Source of the DNA: Haloarculaceae archaeon H-GB1-1
GTDB lineage: Archaea > Halobacteriota > Halobacteria > Halobacteriales > Haloarculaceae
DNA length: 64,000 nt
Direction of reading: 5' to 3'
Assembly: GCA_029688825.1 (NCBI GenBank)
Contig: JARUKX010000015.1
Coordinates: forward strand, 1-64,000
The notes below the pieces were generated by a model. The model searched no databases. It was not told where the DNA came from and was given only the letters and a program-made list of their open reading frames with translations. Of the stretch, positions 15,919-24,604 are shown piece by piece; the first letter of the stretch is position 1, and each line of letters begins with the position of its first letter. The position numbers and the translations under genes were made by a program.

Positions 15919-16452
15919 CTATCGGCTGTCCTTACCCGTGTTGACGTACCTGATACACTGTCCCTGGTTTTTGAAGTGATAATCTTCCCATCCGCCTTTT
16001 TTGCAATCGCTGCGAGTTTCAGGTTGCTCCGGGTAGAATGTCTTCCAGCAGGTGTAGTAGTTCTGCTCTGGTCCAAGGACTGCCTGCGCCTCGACTTTGT
16101 CCGTGGCTTCCACCGTCACTTGCTTCGTCGAGTTGGGTGAGACACTGGTAAGGTTATAGTAAGGGCCCCACTTGCGCCCTTTGCATGGCCCTTCGCTAAT
16201 CGTGTCGTCGCTGAAGGAGAATGTGCCAGTGGGGCTTTCATTGTCTGCACGGTGATCGAACACATACTTGAAATCGGTGTTATTGATGAACGTGAGCGTA
16301 ACCTCGCCAGGGCCTGAATCTCCTTGAATATCAGTGTAGGGTTGAGATTGGCTGGCGGCCGCGCTTGCAGGTACCGTCAGGAGGGCCCCCGTAGTCGCGC
16401 CTGCTCGCAGAACATTTCGCCTTGACATCTTGGGGTCGTTTTCCGTTGTCAT
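15919..16452 (-). CDS. Tat-exported protein with a CKKGGW...NQGQC C-terminal motif (177 aa)
   Basis: The signal MSRRNVLRAGATTGALLTVP is a twin-arginine signal followed by ASAAAS. The mature part is beta-rich. The C-terminus carries CKKGGWEDYHFKNQGQCIRY; this C-x-x-G-G-W...F.NQGQC pattern is known from the ends of many secreted bacterial and archaeal proteins and probably forms a disulfide-bonded cap. Further cysteines (CKGRKWG, YTCWKTF) suggest more disulfides outside the cell. The start at 16452 fits a TATATAA box at about 16494-16503, though 16464 is possible. It lies in an IS-bounded island. Confidence 0.7.
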   Translation of the reverse strand: MTTENDPKMSRRNVLRAGATTGALLTVPASAAASQSQPYTDIQGDSGPGEVTLTFINNTDFKYVFDHRADNESPTGTFSFSDDTISEGPCKGRKWGPYYNLTSVSPNSTKQVTVEATDKVEAQAVLGPEQNYYTCWKTFYPEQPETRSDCKKGGWEDYHFKNQGQCIRYVNTGKDSR

Positions 16453-16625
16453 GAATGGACACACCCGATTGGTGTGACAGTAGTTGACATCTTAGTTATA
16501 TATCGGTTATACATTTCTTTAGTATCGTTTTACTGATTCTCATGTATTGGAGTACGCCAGGCCCGTGGCGTAATTTGGAACGGCCAAGACTATGAAGAAT
16601 CCCCCGTCCAATCATGTGGCCGATA

Positions 16626-16690
16626 TGCGCTCTGTATTCAGCACGGCCTCAATAAACTATCAGCGACTGAGGTTTCAACAGAGCCTAATA
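16626..16690 (-). repeat. Solo IS 5'-end remnant
   Basis: On the minus strand it begins GGCTCTGTTGAAACCTC and ends GTGCTGAATACAGAGCGCA, matching the fragment at 1-58 and, more loosely, 18789-18838. No transposase follows on its inner side (16465-16625), so it is a remnant. It truncates the membrane-protein fragment to its right. Confidence 0.6.
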
Positions 16691-16941
16691 CCTCTAACTG
16701 CTGTTTCCATCCCCGAGGATGCGCCCTCGGGAGTCGTCCGTCGAAACCGCCAGTAGTCCTTGAGCCAGCCGCTCACGCGCCCAGCAAAGGGAGCCAAGAA
16801 CGCGTAGACCGTTGTAGTCACTATCACCTGGCTGAGCATACCGGGGGTGGTCGCGTAGAGCTGGTAGTTTGGTCCTGTGTCCGGATACTGATACACCGTC
16901 ACCAACACGACCACACCCCCAGCACTATCACGGCGGAGAGA
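16675..16941 (-). pseudogene. Membrane-protein fragment truncated by an IS end
   Basis: The frame is open from 16941 and carries VVVLVTVYQYPDTGPNYQLY, then a hydrophobic helix (QVIVTTTVYAFLAPFAGRV) and SGWLKDYWRFRRTTPEG. That looks like genuine membrane-protein coding sequence. Its last codons are read from the IS terminal repeat (16678-16690) and it ends at 16675, so the natural C-terminus is lost. The 5' end is also absent: a TGA at 16942 precedes it. No family recognised. From 16945 to 17308 nothing else is seen. Confidence 0.45.
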
Positions 16942-17308
16942 TCACCGAGCGCGTTCTTCGCCGCAGAGAGACGTGACAGACTCGCCAGGAGTAGCGTTCG
17001 GTACCACGGTGACGTAACCTCACTTGCGGGTACTTCTTAGAGACACCGACCACGAAGTTGCCGGGAGAAGAAAATAGTTGCCAGTTGTATCTAGTCAATC
17101 GACCGTACGTGTTGGGTGCTCCGCACCAGTATTGCTCATAGTAACGCAGAATTGGGTGGGAATGGGGGGAGAGTGTGATTGAAGATTGTGCCAATTCGGC
17201 CAAGATGTTGAAAAATGTCCAATACCTCACGCGAAATTTGTTCGATTGAATCAGCGTGTGTTCGAGGTACGTACCCCCTCGTTTCACCGTTCGATTCGGA
17301 GTAAACAG

Positions 17309-18523
17309 ATGCGACAGAACCAATCGCTGCAAAACATCCCACGAACCAATCGTCGAGCATTCCTCGGGGCTCTCGGAGCAACCTTCGCTCTCGTCGGACT
17401 GACGGGGCGTTCCGGCGCCACGTCGGCCAACAGTACATCAGACAGTCCAGACGGCATCCCAGCAGAGGTCCCCAGCACCGTCGAGATAGACGTCGAGAAC
17501 CTGACTGTCACGCTCCCGCTCTTTCGCGGCCGAGGGCCCGACAACGGGGAAGTCTACTACGTGCTCACGGAGTCCTCCCAAATTCAATCCGCCCACAGAT
17601 TCGGCCTCAACTGGGCGCCGAAACTCAAGAACGCGCTCGGAACACCCGCAGTCCAGGAAGTGAAGACAGGTGGCTCCAGCCGGTTCAATCCACGGAGTTC
17701 CCAGCCGACCTTCGAGGGGACAGTCGATTTCGGACCGGAGCGAACCGTCGCACCGGGCCCGGACGGTTTCCCGCTCGACGCCGAGACCACCCAGGCAGGA
17801 TCAGTCGGCGACGAGGCGTACAGTCCATTCGTTTCGCCACCAGACCAACGCGTCGTGTTCAATGCGCCCCACGTCGCGAACTCCACCGGCACACACGACA
17901 GCCTGATAGAAACCGACATGGAGGCGATGACCGCCACCCTCCAACTCGTCGACGGGTTTTACGAGGATCGTCAGACCCTCTACATCAGCACCGACGCGTA
18001 TCCAGCCGATGTGGCAGCCTTGGAGGGTGCGACCCACGTGCCGAACCTCAGCTCGGCACCCGCGGCAGGCGACCGCGACCTCGAAAGCTCCGCCCGCGAG
18101 CCGATCTTCCCAATCGTGAACGGACCGATGGGTGAGGACAATCCAGAGCGCCAGGGACTCCGGTCGGCAGTCGCGGGTGAGGGCGGCCCGCTCAACGTGA
18201 CCCGCTCCGAGCAGGTGTGCCACGACCCCCGAGACCCGACCGAGTGCTCGCTGTTCTACAGTCCACTATGGGACGTCCACCCGGTCGTCTGGACCGAGAC
18301 GGCGATTGAAGCGGGGAACCGTCGCCGGGTGGCGGATCACGAGGATATCATCGACCTGGTGCTGGAAGGAGAGCTCGTTAGCGCGGGCGACGGACCGACC
18401 AACACGCTCCTCGGAAATATTCGAGCAGCGAACGCGGCGGTAAACTGCCCGATCATCTCCGTTGCCGAAGAGGAAGACGGAGGCGAGATGGGCAACAGCG
18501 GCGACGAGGAGGCGATAGAGTGA
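17309..18523 (+). CDS. Tat-exported protein of unknown function (404 aa)
   Basis: The N-terminus has a Tat signal (TNRRAFLGALGATFALVGLT) with no lipobox. The mature protein has VEIDVENLTVTLPLFRGRGP, then conserved-looking blocks rich in G, P and N such as GEVYYVLTESS, FGLNWAPKLKNA, VDGFYEDRQTLYISTDAYP and LFYSPLWDVHPVVWTETAIE. Two cysteines (VCHDPRDPTEC) may pair outside the cell. I recall similar proteins annotated only as DUF-type in haloarchaea and cyanobacteria, but cannot assign a function. It lies alone in the IS-rich island. Confidence 0.7.
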   Translation: MRQNQSLQNIPRTNRRAFLGALGATFALVGLTGRSGATSANSTSDSPDGIPAEVPSTVEIDVENLTVTLPLFRGRGPDNGEVYYVLTESSQIQSAHRFGLNWAPKLKNALGTPAVQEVKTGGSSRFNPRSSQPTFEGTVDFGPERTVAPGPDGFPLDAETTQAGSVGDEAYSPFVSPPDQRVVFNAPHVANSTGTHDSLIETDMEAMTATLQLVDGFYEDRQTLYISTDAYPADVAALEGATHVPNLSSAPAAGDRDLESSAREPIFPIVNGPMGEDNPERQGLRSAVAGEGGPLNVTRSEQVCHDPRDPTECSLFYSPLWDVHPVVWTETAIEAGNRRRVADHEDIIDLVLEGELVSAGDGPTNTLLGNIRAANAAVNCPIISVAEEEDGGEMGNSGDEEAIE

Positions 18524-18934
18524 CCGACGGCCACAGCATCGTCCGTCAACCACCGAGAAACTGACCTGGTCACATTTTCGTCTCCCCGCTTCCTTCCACG
18601 GGTGGTATCGACACGATCGCCCTTTGCGCCGTCTATTTCTAACAGCACCTAGTTCAGTGAAATCGTGGAGGATACACAGCGCATATCGGTCACACCGAGA
18701 AGGTATATATACAGAAATATTCCATCGTGTATATGGTTAACACCTCAGGCGTGCCGACCGGTGGCCCCTGCTCTAATCAATGATTTTCGGCTCTGTTGAA
18801 ACCCTCCGAGCTTGATGGGAATTGCGTGCTGCATAGAGAGACTCGATTCAGTGCGATGGACGCGGTCAAATCAGAGCTGAACGTCTGAATCAGCCATCAT
18901 GTGCGGGGGCGAGCCTAACTGGAATGGTGTTTTC
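18524..18934. other. Intergenic stretch in the IS-rich island
   Basis: No gene seen. It contains a strong TATA-like run GGTATATATACAG (about 18700-18712) and low-GC DNA, then the IS-end fragment at 18789-18838. The converging gene ends on both sides mean that the TATA-like run has no obvious client. Confidence 0.4.
18789..18838 (+). repeat. IS 5'-end remnant, plus orientation
   Basis: Starts GGCTCTGTTGAAACCCTCCG and carries GTGCTGCATAGAGAG 30-odd bases later, the same two-block pattern as 16626-16690 read on the other strand. There is no transposase inward. This suggests that several related elements inserted and decayed around 16-20 kb. Confidence 0.5.
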
Positions 18935-19231
18935 TCACCCGAGGTCAAGCGTGTCCAACGCGTTTCCGATCGTCGTCACGGGGACGACGTCGGCCTCGTG
19001 GTCTTGCAGGATCGGCGGCCCGAGAAGCGCGGTCAGGCTCTCGACGGTGTCCGCCTCGACCATCAGGAAAAACGTGTGCTCGTTCGGCGCGAGAGCGGCG
19101 CTCCGGACACTCACACCAGACGATTCATTGGTATCTTCGATCCGCGCGACCAGCTCGCTCGGCTTTCCCTCGTGTTCGTCACGCGCCCAGCAGTTCTCGG
19201 GACTATGGGTTAAGCGGACGTGGAACAGCAT
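18935..19231 (-). CDS. Small alpha/beta (DUF3303-like) protein (98 aa)
   Basis: MLFHVRLTHSPENCWARDEH starts a short ferredoxin-like dimeric fold. FFLMVEADTVESLTALLGPPI gives the second beta-alpha unit, and the C-terminus DVVPVTTIGNALDTLDLG closes it. The pattern is that of small muconolactone-isomerase-like or DUF3303 proteins. It starts immediately after the cupin gene stop on the same strand, so the two are co-transcribed and probably work together. The ligand is unknown. Confidence 0.65.
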   Translation of the reverse strand: MLFHVRLTHSPENCWARDEHEGKPSELVARIEDTNESSGVSVRSAALAPNEHTFFLMVEADTVESLTALLGPPILQDHEADVVPVTTIGNALDTLDLG

Positions 19232-19624
19232 CTACGCACTCTCCTCCATTTTGTTCCGCATGTGATCGATGACCTCTCCGTGTTCGTGTTGTGGACTGAA
19301 CATTACAACCTCGGTGTCCTCGTCGGCCTGGACCGTATGCCCCGGCGGCCAGTAGTACATGTCGCCGCCCTCGTCTACTTCTTCACTGCCGTCGGTATAT
19401 GTGACGGTTAGCTGGCCGCTGATCACGTATCCCCAGTGAGGCGACTGGCAGAGGTCGTTTTCCAGTCCTTCGAGGAGTCCTGTGATGTCTGTCCCCTTTT
19501 TGAGAGAGAAATATTCTGCGGCGAGGTCTTCATAGCCGGTTGCATCACCGAAGTCCGGTTGGTGGCGAGCGACGGCGGCTTGGCTATCGATTTCAGCGTG
19601 GATGTTCTCTTTAGCTACTCTCAT
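19232..19624 (-). CDS. Single-domain cupin protein (130 aa)
   Basis: The cupin core is visible at about residues 60-115. SPHWGYVISGQLTVTYTDG is a motif-1-like block with H at the start, and GGDMYYWPPGHTVQADEDT is the motif-2-like block, followed by EVVMFSPQHEHGEV. The histidines could hold a metal. It overlaps no other gene but abuts the DUF3303-like gene, which begins one base after its stop. Such pairs are often seen in accessory DNA; the reaction, if any, cannot be read from sequence. Confidence 0.75.
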   Translation of the reverse strand: MRVAKENIHAEIDSQAAVARHQPDFGDATGYEDLAAEYFSLKKGTDITGLLEGLENDLCQSPHWGYVISGQLTVTYTDGSEEVDEGGDMYYWPPGHTVQADEDTEVVMFSPQHEHGEVIDHMRNKMEESA

Positions 19625-19912
19625 TGATTTACGACCATCCTCGGCTAGACGACGTAACCATGTGAATTGGTAACATTTTGACGGCGAGGATCTGTTACGA
19701 GTAATCGAGTGAACCCCGACGTTTAGAAGAGAGTGCTATGTATACGTGCGCTGTATTCAGCAGTGGCTTCTCGATGGACACAGTATCTGTCAATACCGGG
19801 GCGACCGACACAGAGGATGAGTTCAGCAGGCCAGGTTCGCTTGGTTCGCGGTGGATCGACTGAGCCACCCGTTCGTTGAGCCTGGAATTGAGTGGTTTGG
19901 GCTACCGGGAAG
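19625..19912. other. Intergenic stretch with an IS-end-like block
   Basis: At 19745-19764 the plus strand reads GTGCGCTGTATTCAGCAGTG, a version of the inner block of the IS ends at 1-58 and 16626-16690, without the terminal GGCTCTGTTGAAA. Nothing else recognisable is present. Confidence 0.4.
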
Positions 19913-20230
19913 TCAGGAGTCGCGCCACTTGTTGCCACACTCGACGCAGGTGAACAACCGAACCTCGTAGGAGCCGCCCGGCTTCGGCATCATCTCGTAG
20001 TAGGCCCGGTCGCTGTCGCAATCGTCCGCCGGACAGGGCTCTTGCATCGTCTCGGTAGAGTCCTGGGTCGCGTCGGCCACGTCGGGTGTTCCGTCGTCTC
20101 GCTGTCCATCCTGAACCGCCATTGCCGCTTCCGCTTGCGAATCGCGCGGCTCCTCGTTCTCACAGGAGCGACACACCCACGTGTCCCCCTCCGTGTGCAT
20201 CATCGAACCACACTCGTCACAGAATTGCAT
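19913..20230 (-). CDS. Atypical TFS/TFIIS-type zinc-ribbon protein (105 aa)
   Basis: Two zinc ribbons are visible: the N-terminal one (C4, C7, C20, C23) is RPA12/TFS-like, and the C-terminal one is TFIIS-like (C66, C71, C95, C98, ending CGNKWRDS). They are joined by an acidic low-complexity linker. Canonical TFS rescues stalled RNA polymerase by placing an Asp-Glu tip into the active site. Here that loop reads MMPKPGGSYEVRLF, so the D-E pair is replaced by G-G, and the first cysteine pair has CX4C instead of CX2C spacing. It is thus probably a non-cleaving paralogue. The start at 20230 is about 29 bases below a GATATATC box. Confidence 0.72.
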   Translation of the reverse strand: MQFCDECGSMMHTEGDTWVCRSCENEEPRDSQAEAAMAVQDGQRDDGTPDVADATQDSTETMQEPCPADDCDSDRAYYEMMPKPGGSYEVRLFTCVECGNKWRDS

Positions 20231-20447
20231 ATGGAGTAGGAACACACGATTGTCGGATATATCTGTTAACTTCCGATCCGTCGTGGATTGCTGGTAACTG
20301 CTCACGCTAACTCTTCGACCGATTTTCTTCGCCCGCTACGTGGGCAAATCGGCGTCAACACTCGAACCAAGCTTCCAGCACACCTGCTGAAACCCATCAC
20401 AGTGTAGTCGTTTCCACAAGCCCAGCCAGTCACGGTTGCGGTCAGGT

Positions 20448-21755
20448 TCAGCCGCTCGGCGGTTCGGCCACGACGCTCTCCGCATCGTCGGTCGCCTGCT
20501 GTAGCTCGTCGGCCAGAGTCGTCGCCGCCCGAACCCGGCCGGGGATGCCGGCGCGGGCTACGTAGTTCGTACAGAGGTCGATTCCGTCCGGCAGTTCGAG
20601 TCCGTCCAGCGCGTCCCAGCTGTGGTCGTACGCGGGCATGCCTGGTTCGAGGCGACTCACGCCGAGCGGCGTCGCCGCACAGCCGGTCACGGCCTCGAAC
20701 TCCCGGCACGCGGTTTCGGCGATGCGGTCGTCGGCCCAGTTCAGGAGGTCGGGGTTCTTCGACCCGCCGAGGTAGCTCGTGTAGACGCCGTCGCGGTCGA
20801 GCAGGCTGGCGTTCCACGTCGTTCCGAGCGTCGCCAGCGGCTCGTCGTGGGGGACCTGAAAGCCGCTGCCGTGGAGGTCGCCCTCCGAGTGCAGATGGAC
20901 GACGGCGAGCCGATTGAACGTCAATTGTCCGATGCGCCGAGCAGCCTCCGGTGCGACGCCGGCGAGCAGACTCGCCGTCGCCTCGGCGGGCGTCGTCAGC
21001 ACGACGCGGTCGACGCGGACGTCGCGGTCGGTGCTCTCCAGGCGGTACCCGTCCTCGGCCTCCCGAATCGCTCGCACGGGCTCGTCGAGGTGGACCGACT
21101 CCGCTTGCTCCTCGTACAGCGCGTTCGGGAGCGTCTGGAGACCGTCGCGGAACGACCCGATAGCCGGCGGCTCTTTCCCACGAAGTTTCGCCCGGAGGAC
21201 GTTCAACAGGACGCTGTCGGTCGGGCCGGACTTCGTCATCGCCTTCGCCGCGGAGTGCTGGACGGGCATCTCGTCGGGCTTCGACCCGTAGAGGCCGGCG
21301 TACAGCGGTCCGAGGAAGTTCTCGGCAACCTCCGGACCGAACGACCGCGAGAAGAACTCTGCGACGGTCTCGTCGTCGCGCGGTGGCTCCGCCAGTGGTT
21401 CCCCGAGCGCACGGAGCTTGCCGCGCCAGGAGAACAGCGACGTCGTCAGCGCGCTCCGGATGGATAGCGGTGCGCGCCGTAGCTCTCCGTCGCGGTAGAC
21501 GTACAGCGGCGGGTCCGCCGCCTCGATCAGTTCTCCCTCGAGCCCCAGCGACGAGACGACGTCCGAGACGGCGGGCGTCAGCCGCGTCCGTTGCGGACCG
21601 CGTTCCAGAATGCGCCCGTCCGCGTCGTGGCGACTCCGAATCACGCCGCCGGGCTCGCCCGCCGCTTCGAACGTCACTGTCTCGACGCCCGCGTTCCGGA
21701 GTCGATAGCCGAGCGTCAGTCCACTGAGTCCCGCGCCGACGATGCCGACTCTCAT
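20448..21755 (-). CDS. hemG: Protoporphyrinogen oxidase (435 aa)
   Basis: A flavoprotein of the HemY/PPOX family, which oxidises (copro)porphyrinogen in haem synthesis. The FAD-binding GAGLSGLTLGYRLRNAG is at residues 7-23, with E-x-x-x-x-GG (EAAGEPGG) after it. The substrate-domain block YAGLYGSKPDEMP and the C-terminal FAD motif VARAGIPGRVRAATTLADEL agree with the family, and the length is usual. The name hemG is used loosely; archaeal naming varies. Its nearness to the Mo/W importer and nitrate reductase fits a demand for haem during anaerobic respiration. Confidence 0.85.
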   Translation of the reverse strand: MRVGIVGAGLSGLTLGYRLRNAGVETVTFEAAGEPGGVIRSRHDADGRILERGPQRTRLTPAVSDVVSSLGLEGELIEAADPPLYVYRDGELRRAPLSIRSALTTSLFSWRGKLRALGEPLAEPPRDDETVAEFFSRSFGPEVAENFLGPLYAGLYGSKPDEMPVQHSAAKAMTKSGPTDSVLLNVLRAKLRGKEPPAIGSFRDGLQTLPNALYEEQAESVHLDEPVRAIREAEDGYRLESTDRDVRVDRVVLTTPAEATASLLAGVAPEAARRIGQLTFNRLAVVHLHSEGDLHGSGFQVPHDEPLATLGTTWNASLLDRDGVYTSYLGGSKNPDLLNWADDRIAETACREFEAVTGCAATPLGVSRLEPGMPAYDHSWDALDGLELPDGIDLCTNYVARAGIPGRVRAATTLADELQQATDDAESVVAEPPSG

Positions 21756-21861
21756 TGCTCGTCTCCCCCTTCGTCCCCGACGGCACTGGGTCTCGCTCCG
21801 AACGTGTTCGGCCGCGGTCCCGTCACTCCGAGCGGGTTCCCGTGATCAGCCCACGGCCCCG

Positions 21862-22926
21862 TCATTCCGAACGCACCCCCGCGTCGTCGACGACGTGTAT
21901 GGCGCGCTTCTTCAGCGAGACGCGGACGCGGTCGCGGTCGTCGAGCGACAGCCGCTCGTACACCGGCGTCGGCAGTCGTATCTCTATCGGGTCGGCGACG
22001 GCGTCGGGCTGGAACTCGACCACGTAGTCGTCGCCCTGGTACACCCTGCGTCGAATCCGGCCGCGAAGGACGTTGTCGCGCTCGTCGACGGGCCGGTCCT
22101 CCCGCAACAGCATCACGTACTCCGGACGGATGCAGAACCAGACGGTGTCGGATTCGACGCCGTAGGCGGGTGCGTCGAGCACCGTGTCACCCCAGGCGAG
22201 GCAAAGCCCGTCGTCGTCTCGGTCGAGGACGTCGGCGGTGAACAGATTGACGCTGCCCGTGAACTCGGCGACGAACCTCGTGGCCGGCCGCTCGAATATC
22301 TCCTCGGCGGTGCCGGCCTGGCGGACGGTCCCGTCCCGCATCACCGCGATGCGGTCGCCCATCGTCGTCGCCTGGCGCTGGTCGTGGGTGACGTAGACGA
22401 CGGGGATGTCCAGTTGGGAGAGGAAGTCCCGTAGCTCGAACCGGAGTCGCCGTTTGATGGGCGCGTCGAGGTTCGCGAGCGGTTCGTCCAGCAAGAGCGC
22501 GTCAGGTCGCGCCGCGAGGGCTCGCGCGAGGGCGACACGTTGGCGCTCCCCGCCAGAGAGCGTGCCGACGGTCCGGTCCATGAGGTCGGCCACCGCCAGC
22601 GTCTCGGTGAGTTCGTCGACGACCGCCGCGGAGTCGGCGGCGTAGGTGACGTTCTCGCGAACGGTCATGTGCGGGAAGAGCGCGCCGTCCTGGAAGACGT
22701 ACGCCGTGCCCCTGTCCTCCGGCGGGAGGCCAGTGAGGTCGGTCCCGTTCAGGTGAACCGTCCCGGCATCGGCGTCGAGGATGCCGGCGACGAGCGACAG
22801 CAACGTCGTCTTGCCACAACCGGACGGCCCGAGGACGGAGAGGATCTCCTCGTCGACGGTGAGGTCGATCGGCCCGAGCGTGAACGCGTCGTTCGCGGCC
22901 TTCAGGCCCGAGATTTCGAGCGTCAT
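21862..22926 (-). CDS. wtpC: Molybdate/tungstate ABC importer ATPase
   Basis: A 354-residue ABC ATPase: Walker A GPSGCGKT (residues 33-40), Q-loop VFQDG, signature LSGGERQR, Walker B ALLLDEPLANLD and switch H in VYVTHDQRQA. The C-terminal ~120 residues (from about 235) form a TOBE/MOBE-type domain (CIRPEYVML, RRRVYQGDDYVVEF) as in importers regulated by the oxyanion. It is the last gene of the four-gene operon and overlaps the permease by four bases. Molybdate against tungstate cannot be settled by sequence. Confidence 0.85.
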   Translation of the reverse strand: MTLEISGLKAANDAFTLGPIDLTVDEEILSVLGPSGCGKTTLLSLVAGILDADAGTVHLNGTDLTGLPPEDRGTAYVFQDGALFPHMTVRENVTYAADSAAVVDELTETLAVADLMDRTVGTLSGGERQRVALARALAARPDALLLDEPLANLDAPIKRRLRFELRDFLSQLDIPVVYVTHDQRQATTMGDRIAVMRDGTVRQAGTAEEIFERPATRFVAEFTGSVNLFTADVLDRDDDGLCLAWGDTVLDAPAYGVESDTVWFCIRPEYVMLLREDRPVDERDNVLRGRIRRRVYQGDDYVVEFQPDAVADPIEIRLPTPVYERLSLDDRDRVRVSLKKRAIHVVDDAGVRSE

Positions 22927-23732
22927 TCGGACTCACCCCGCCACGGGTTCCGACCGAGCGCGTTGATGACCAGCAGCGAGACGACGGCGACGCCGACGAG
23001 GACGACCGCGACGGGGAACGCCGCGTCCAGCCCGTCGGTGAGGAACGACTGCCAGATCTGGACGGGCAGCGTCCGCGGGTAGTACGCCAGCATCAGCGTC
23101 GCCCCGAACTCGCCCATCGCGCGGGCGAAGGTGAGCGTCAGGCCGGCGACGATACCCGGCTTCGCCAGCGGCAATGTCACCTTCCGGAAGGTCGTCTCGC
23201 CGTCCTTGCCGAGCGACCGGGAGGCGTACTCCAGCCGTCGGTCGACGCTCTCGAAGGCGGCCTTCGCCGTGACGACGAAAAAGGGCGAGGCGACGAAGGT
23301 CTGGGCCAGGACGATGCCGACGAGCGAGCGCGTGACCTCGACCGACAGGAGCCCACCCAGTCCGGCCGGGCCGAACACCTGGAGGAGCAACATCCCGCTC
23401 ACGATGGGCGGGAAGACGAGTGGGAGGAGCACGAGCGTGAGGATGGCGTTCTTCCCGCCGAAGTTCGTCCGGGCGAGCCAGTACGCCAGCGGCAGCCCGA
23501 ACGTCGCCGAGAGGAGCGTGCTCGCCGTCGCAGTCACGAGGGAGTTCCGTGTAGCGGCGATGACGTAGCCGTCGCCGAGTCGCTCGACGACCGCGCCGGG
23601 CGACTGTGAGAGCAGCAGCGACGCGAGCGGGACGAGGTAGTACAGGAGCAACAGCGCTCCCAGTGTCAGGCCGACGCGGTACCAGTCGGTCCGGCTCTCG
23701 AACGTCTCAGTCGTTGAATCTGTCTGGAACAT
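22923..23732 (-). CDS. wtpB: Molybdate/tungstate ABC importer permease
   Basis: About 269 residues with six hydrophobic segments. It carries the EAA loop YASRSLGKDGETTFRKVTLPLAKPGIVAG that docks the ATPase (consensus EAA...G.........I.LP). The block ARAMGEFGATLMLAYYP is typical of ModB/WtpB. The start at 23732 (MFQTDS) lies within the end of the binding-protein gene. Overlaps at both ends (23707-23732 and 22923-22926) show tight translational coupling. Confidence 0.85.
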   Translation of the reverse strand: MFQTDSTTETFESRTDWYRVGLTLGALLLLYYLVPLASLLLSQSPGAVVERLGDGYVIAATRNSLVTATASTLLSATFGLPLAYWLARTNFGGKNAILTLVLLPLVFPPIVSGMLLLQVFGPAGLGGLLSVEVTRSLVGIVLAQTFVASPFFVVTAKAAFESVDRRLEYASRSLGKDGETTFRKVTLPLAKPGIVAGLTLTFARAMGEFGATLMLAYYPRTLPVQIWQSFLTDGLDAAFPVAVVLVGVAVVSLLVINALGRNPWRGESE

Positions 23733-24603
23733 CGCCTTCGTAGGTCGGGTGTGCGTCACGGACCGCGAACCCGTACGGTTCGAGGTAGTCGGTCGCCGAT
23801 TCCACCAGCGTCTCGAAGACGCTCGCTGCCCGCTCGCCGTCGCTGCGGAGCGTCGCGCCGTACTGGATTGGCGCGCCCGTGACGGTCGTCCCGTCGGGCA
23901 GTTCGACAGAGGCGGATGCGTAGTGGTCCGCCAGAGCCGGATCGCTCAGGTCGAGCGCCGTCGGAAGGTCGACGAACGGGTAGTCCCGCTCGACGGCCAT
24001 GTTCCGATAGACGAACGCCGCGTCCAGGCCGCCGGTCTCGAACTGCGCGAGCAGTTGCGTCTCGGGATAGATCTGCTCCGGCGAGACGACGCGCTCGCGG
24101 AGGTTCGCCACGTCGTAGTGGTCGCTCGCTAGCGAGAGCGCGAACAACGAGCGGTACCCGAGCGGGTCGAGATTCGGGTCCGTTCGCCCCAGCGCGAACG
24201 CCGACTCGAGCAATGGCTCGTACCACCGCTCGGCATCGGCGACGCGAGCGCCGCGGTCGGAGTCCGGATCGTACGCCAGCACGACGGCGTTGCTCGCGAA
24301 CGTCGCGTGCCACGGCGTCGAGAGTATCGAACTGAACAGGTCTGTGTCTGCGAGTGCGAGAACGTCGGGGTCGCGCTGCTGCTCTGCGACCATCTGCGCG
24401 GCCTTTCGGGAGCCGTGGGACTCGACGGTGAGCTCCGGCGGGGCCGCGTCCGCAAGGCCCTGGGTGAACGATTTGTGCAGACTCCCCGCCGAGAGGACCC
24501 GTACCGGCTGCTCGGTCCCACTGCCGAGACAGCCGGCGAGTCCGGTCGCTGCGAGTCCCCCTACGCCTCGCAGGACCGTCCGTCTGGACACCCCCCGGTT
24601 CAT
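23707..24603 (-). CDS. wtpA: Molybdate/tungstate-binding lipoprotein
   Basis: Tat lipoprotein signal VSRRTVLRGVGGLAATGLAG followed by the lipobox cysteine, then a ModA/WtpA-type binding protein. It opens VRVLSAGSLHKSFTQGL (oxyanion-binding S and A-G-S block) and has DVLALADTDLFSSIL, SNAVVLAYDP and the later DAAFVYRNMAVERDYPF. The length of 298 residues is usual. It captures the oxyanion outside the membrane and passes it to the permease. It follows the Moco-fold gene by one base. Confidence 0.85.
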   Translation of the reverse strand: MNRGVSRRTVLRGVGGLAATGLAGCLGSGTEQPVRVLSAGSLHKSFTQGLADAAPPELTVESHGSRKAAQMVAEQQRDPDVLALADTDLFSSILSTPWHATFASNAVVLAYDPDSDRGARVADAERWYEPLLESAFALGRTDPNLDPLGYRSLFALSLASDHYDVANLRERVVSPEQIYPETQLLAQFETGGLDAAFVYRNMAVERDYPFVDLPTALDLSDPALADHYASASVELPDGTTVTGAPIQYGATLRSDGERAASVFETLVESATDYLEPYGFAVRDAHPTYEGDVPDRFND

Positions 24604-24604
24604 C

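Noticed and set aside
15644-15979. 111-codon plus-strand open frame
   Set aside because: It overlaps the 3' end of the exported-protein gene, has no motif and no clear promoter; kept out of the gene list, although low GC makes chance frames less likely here.
20302-21786. 494-codon frame overlapping the protoporphyrinogen oxidase gene
   Set aside because: Arginine-rich shadow frame; the 435-residue flavoprotein in another frame has clear motifs.
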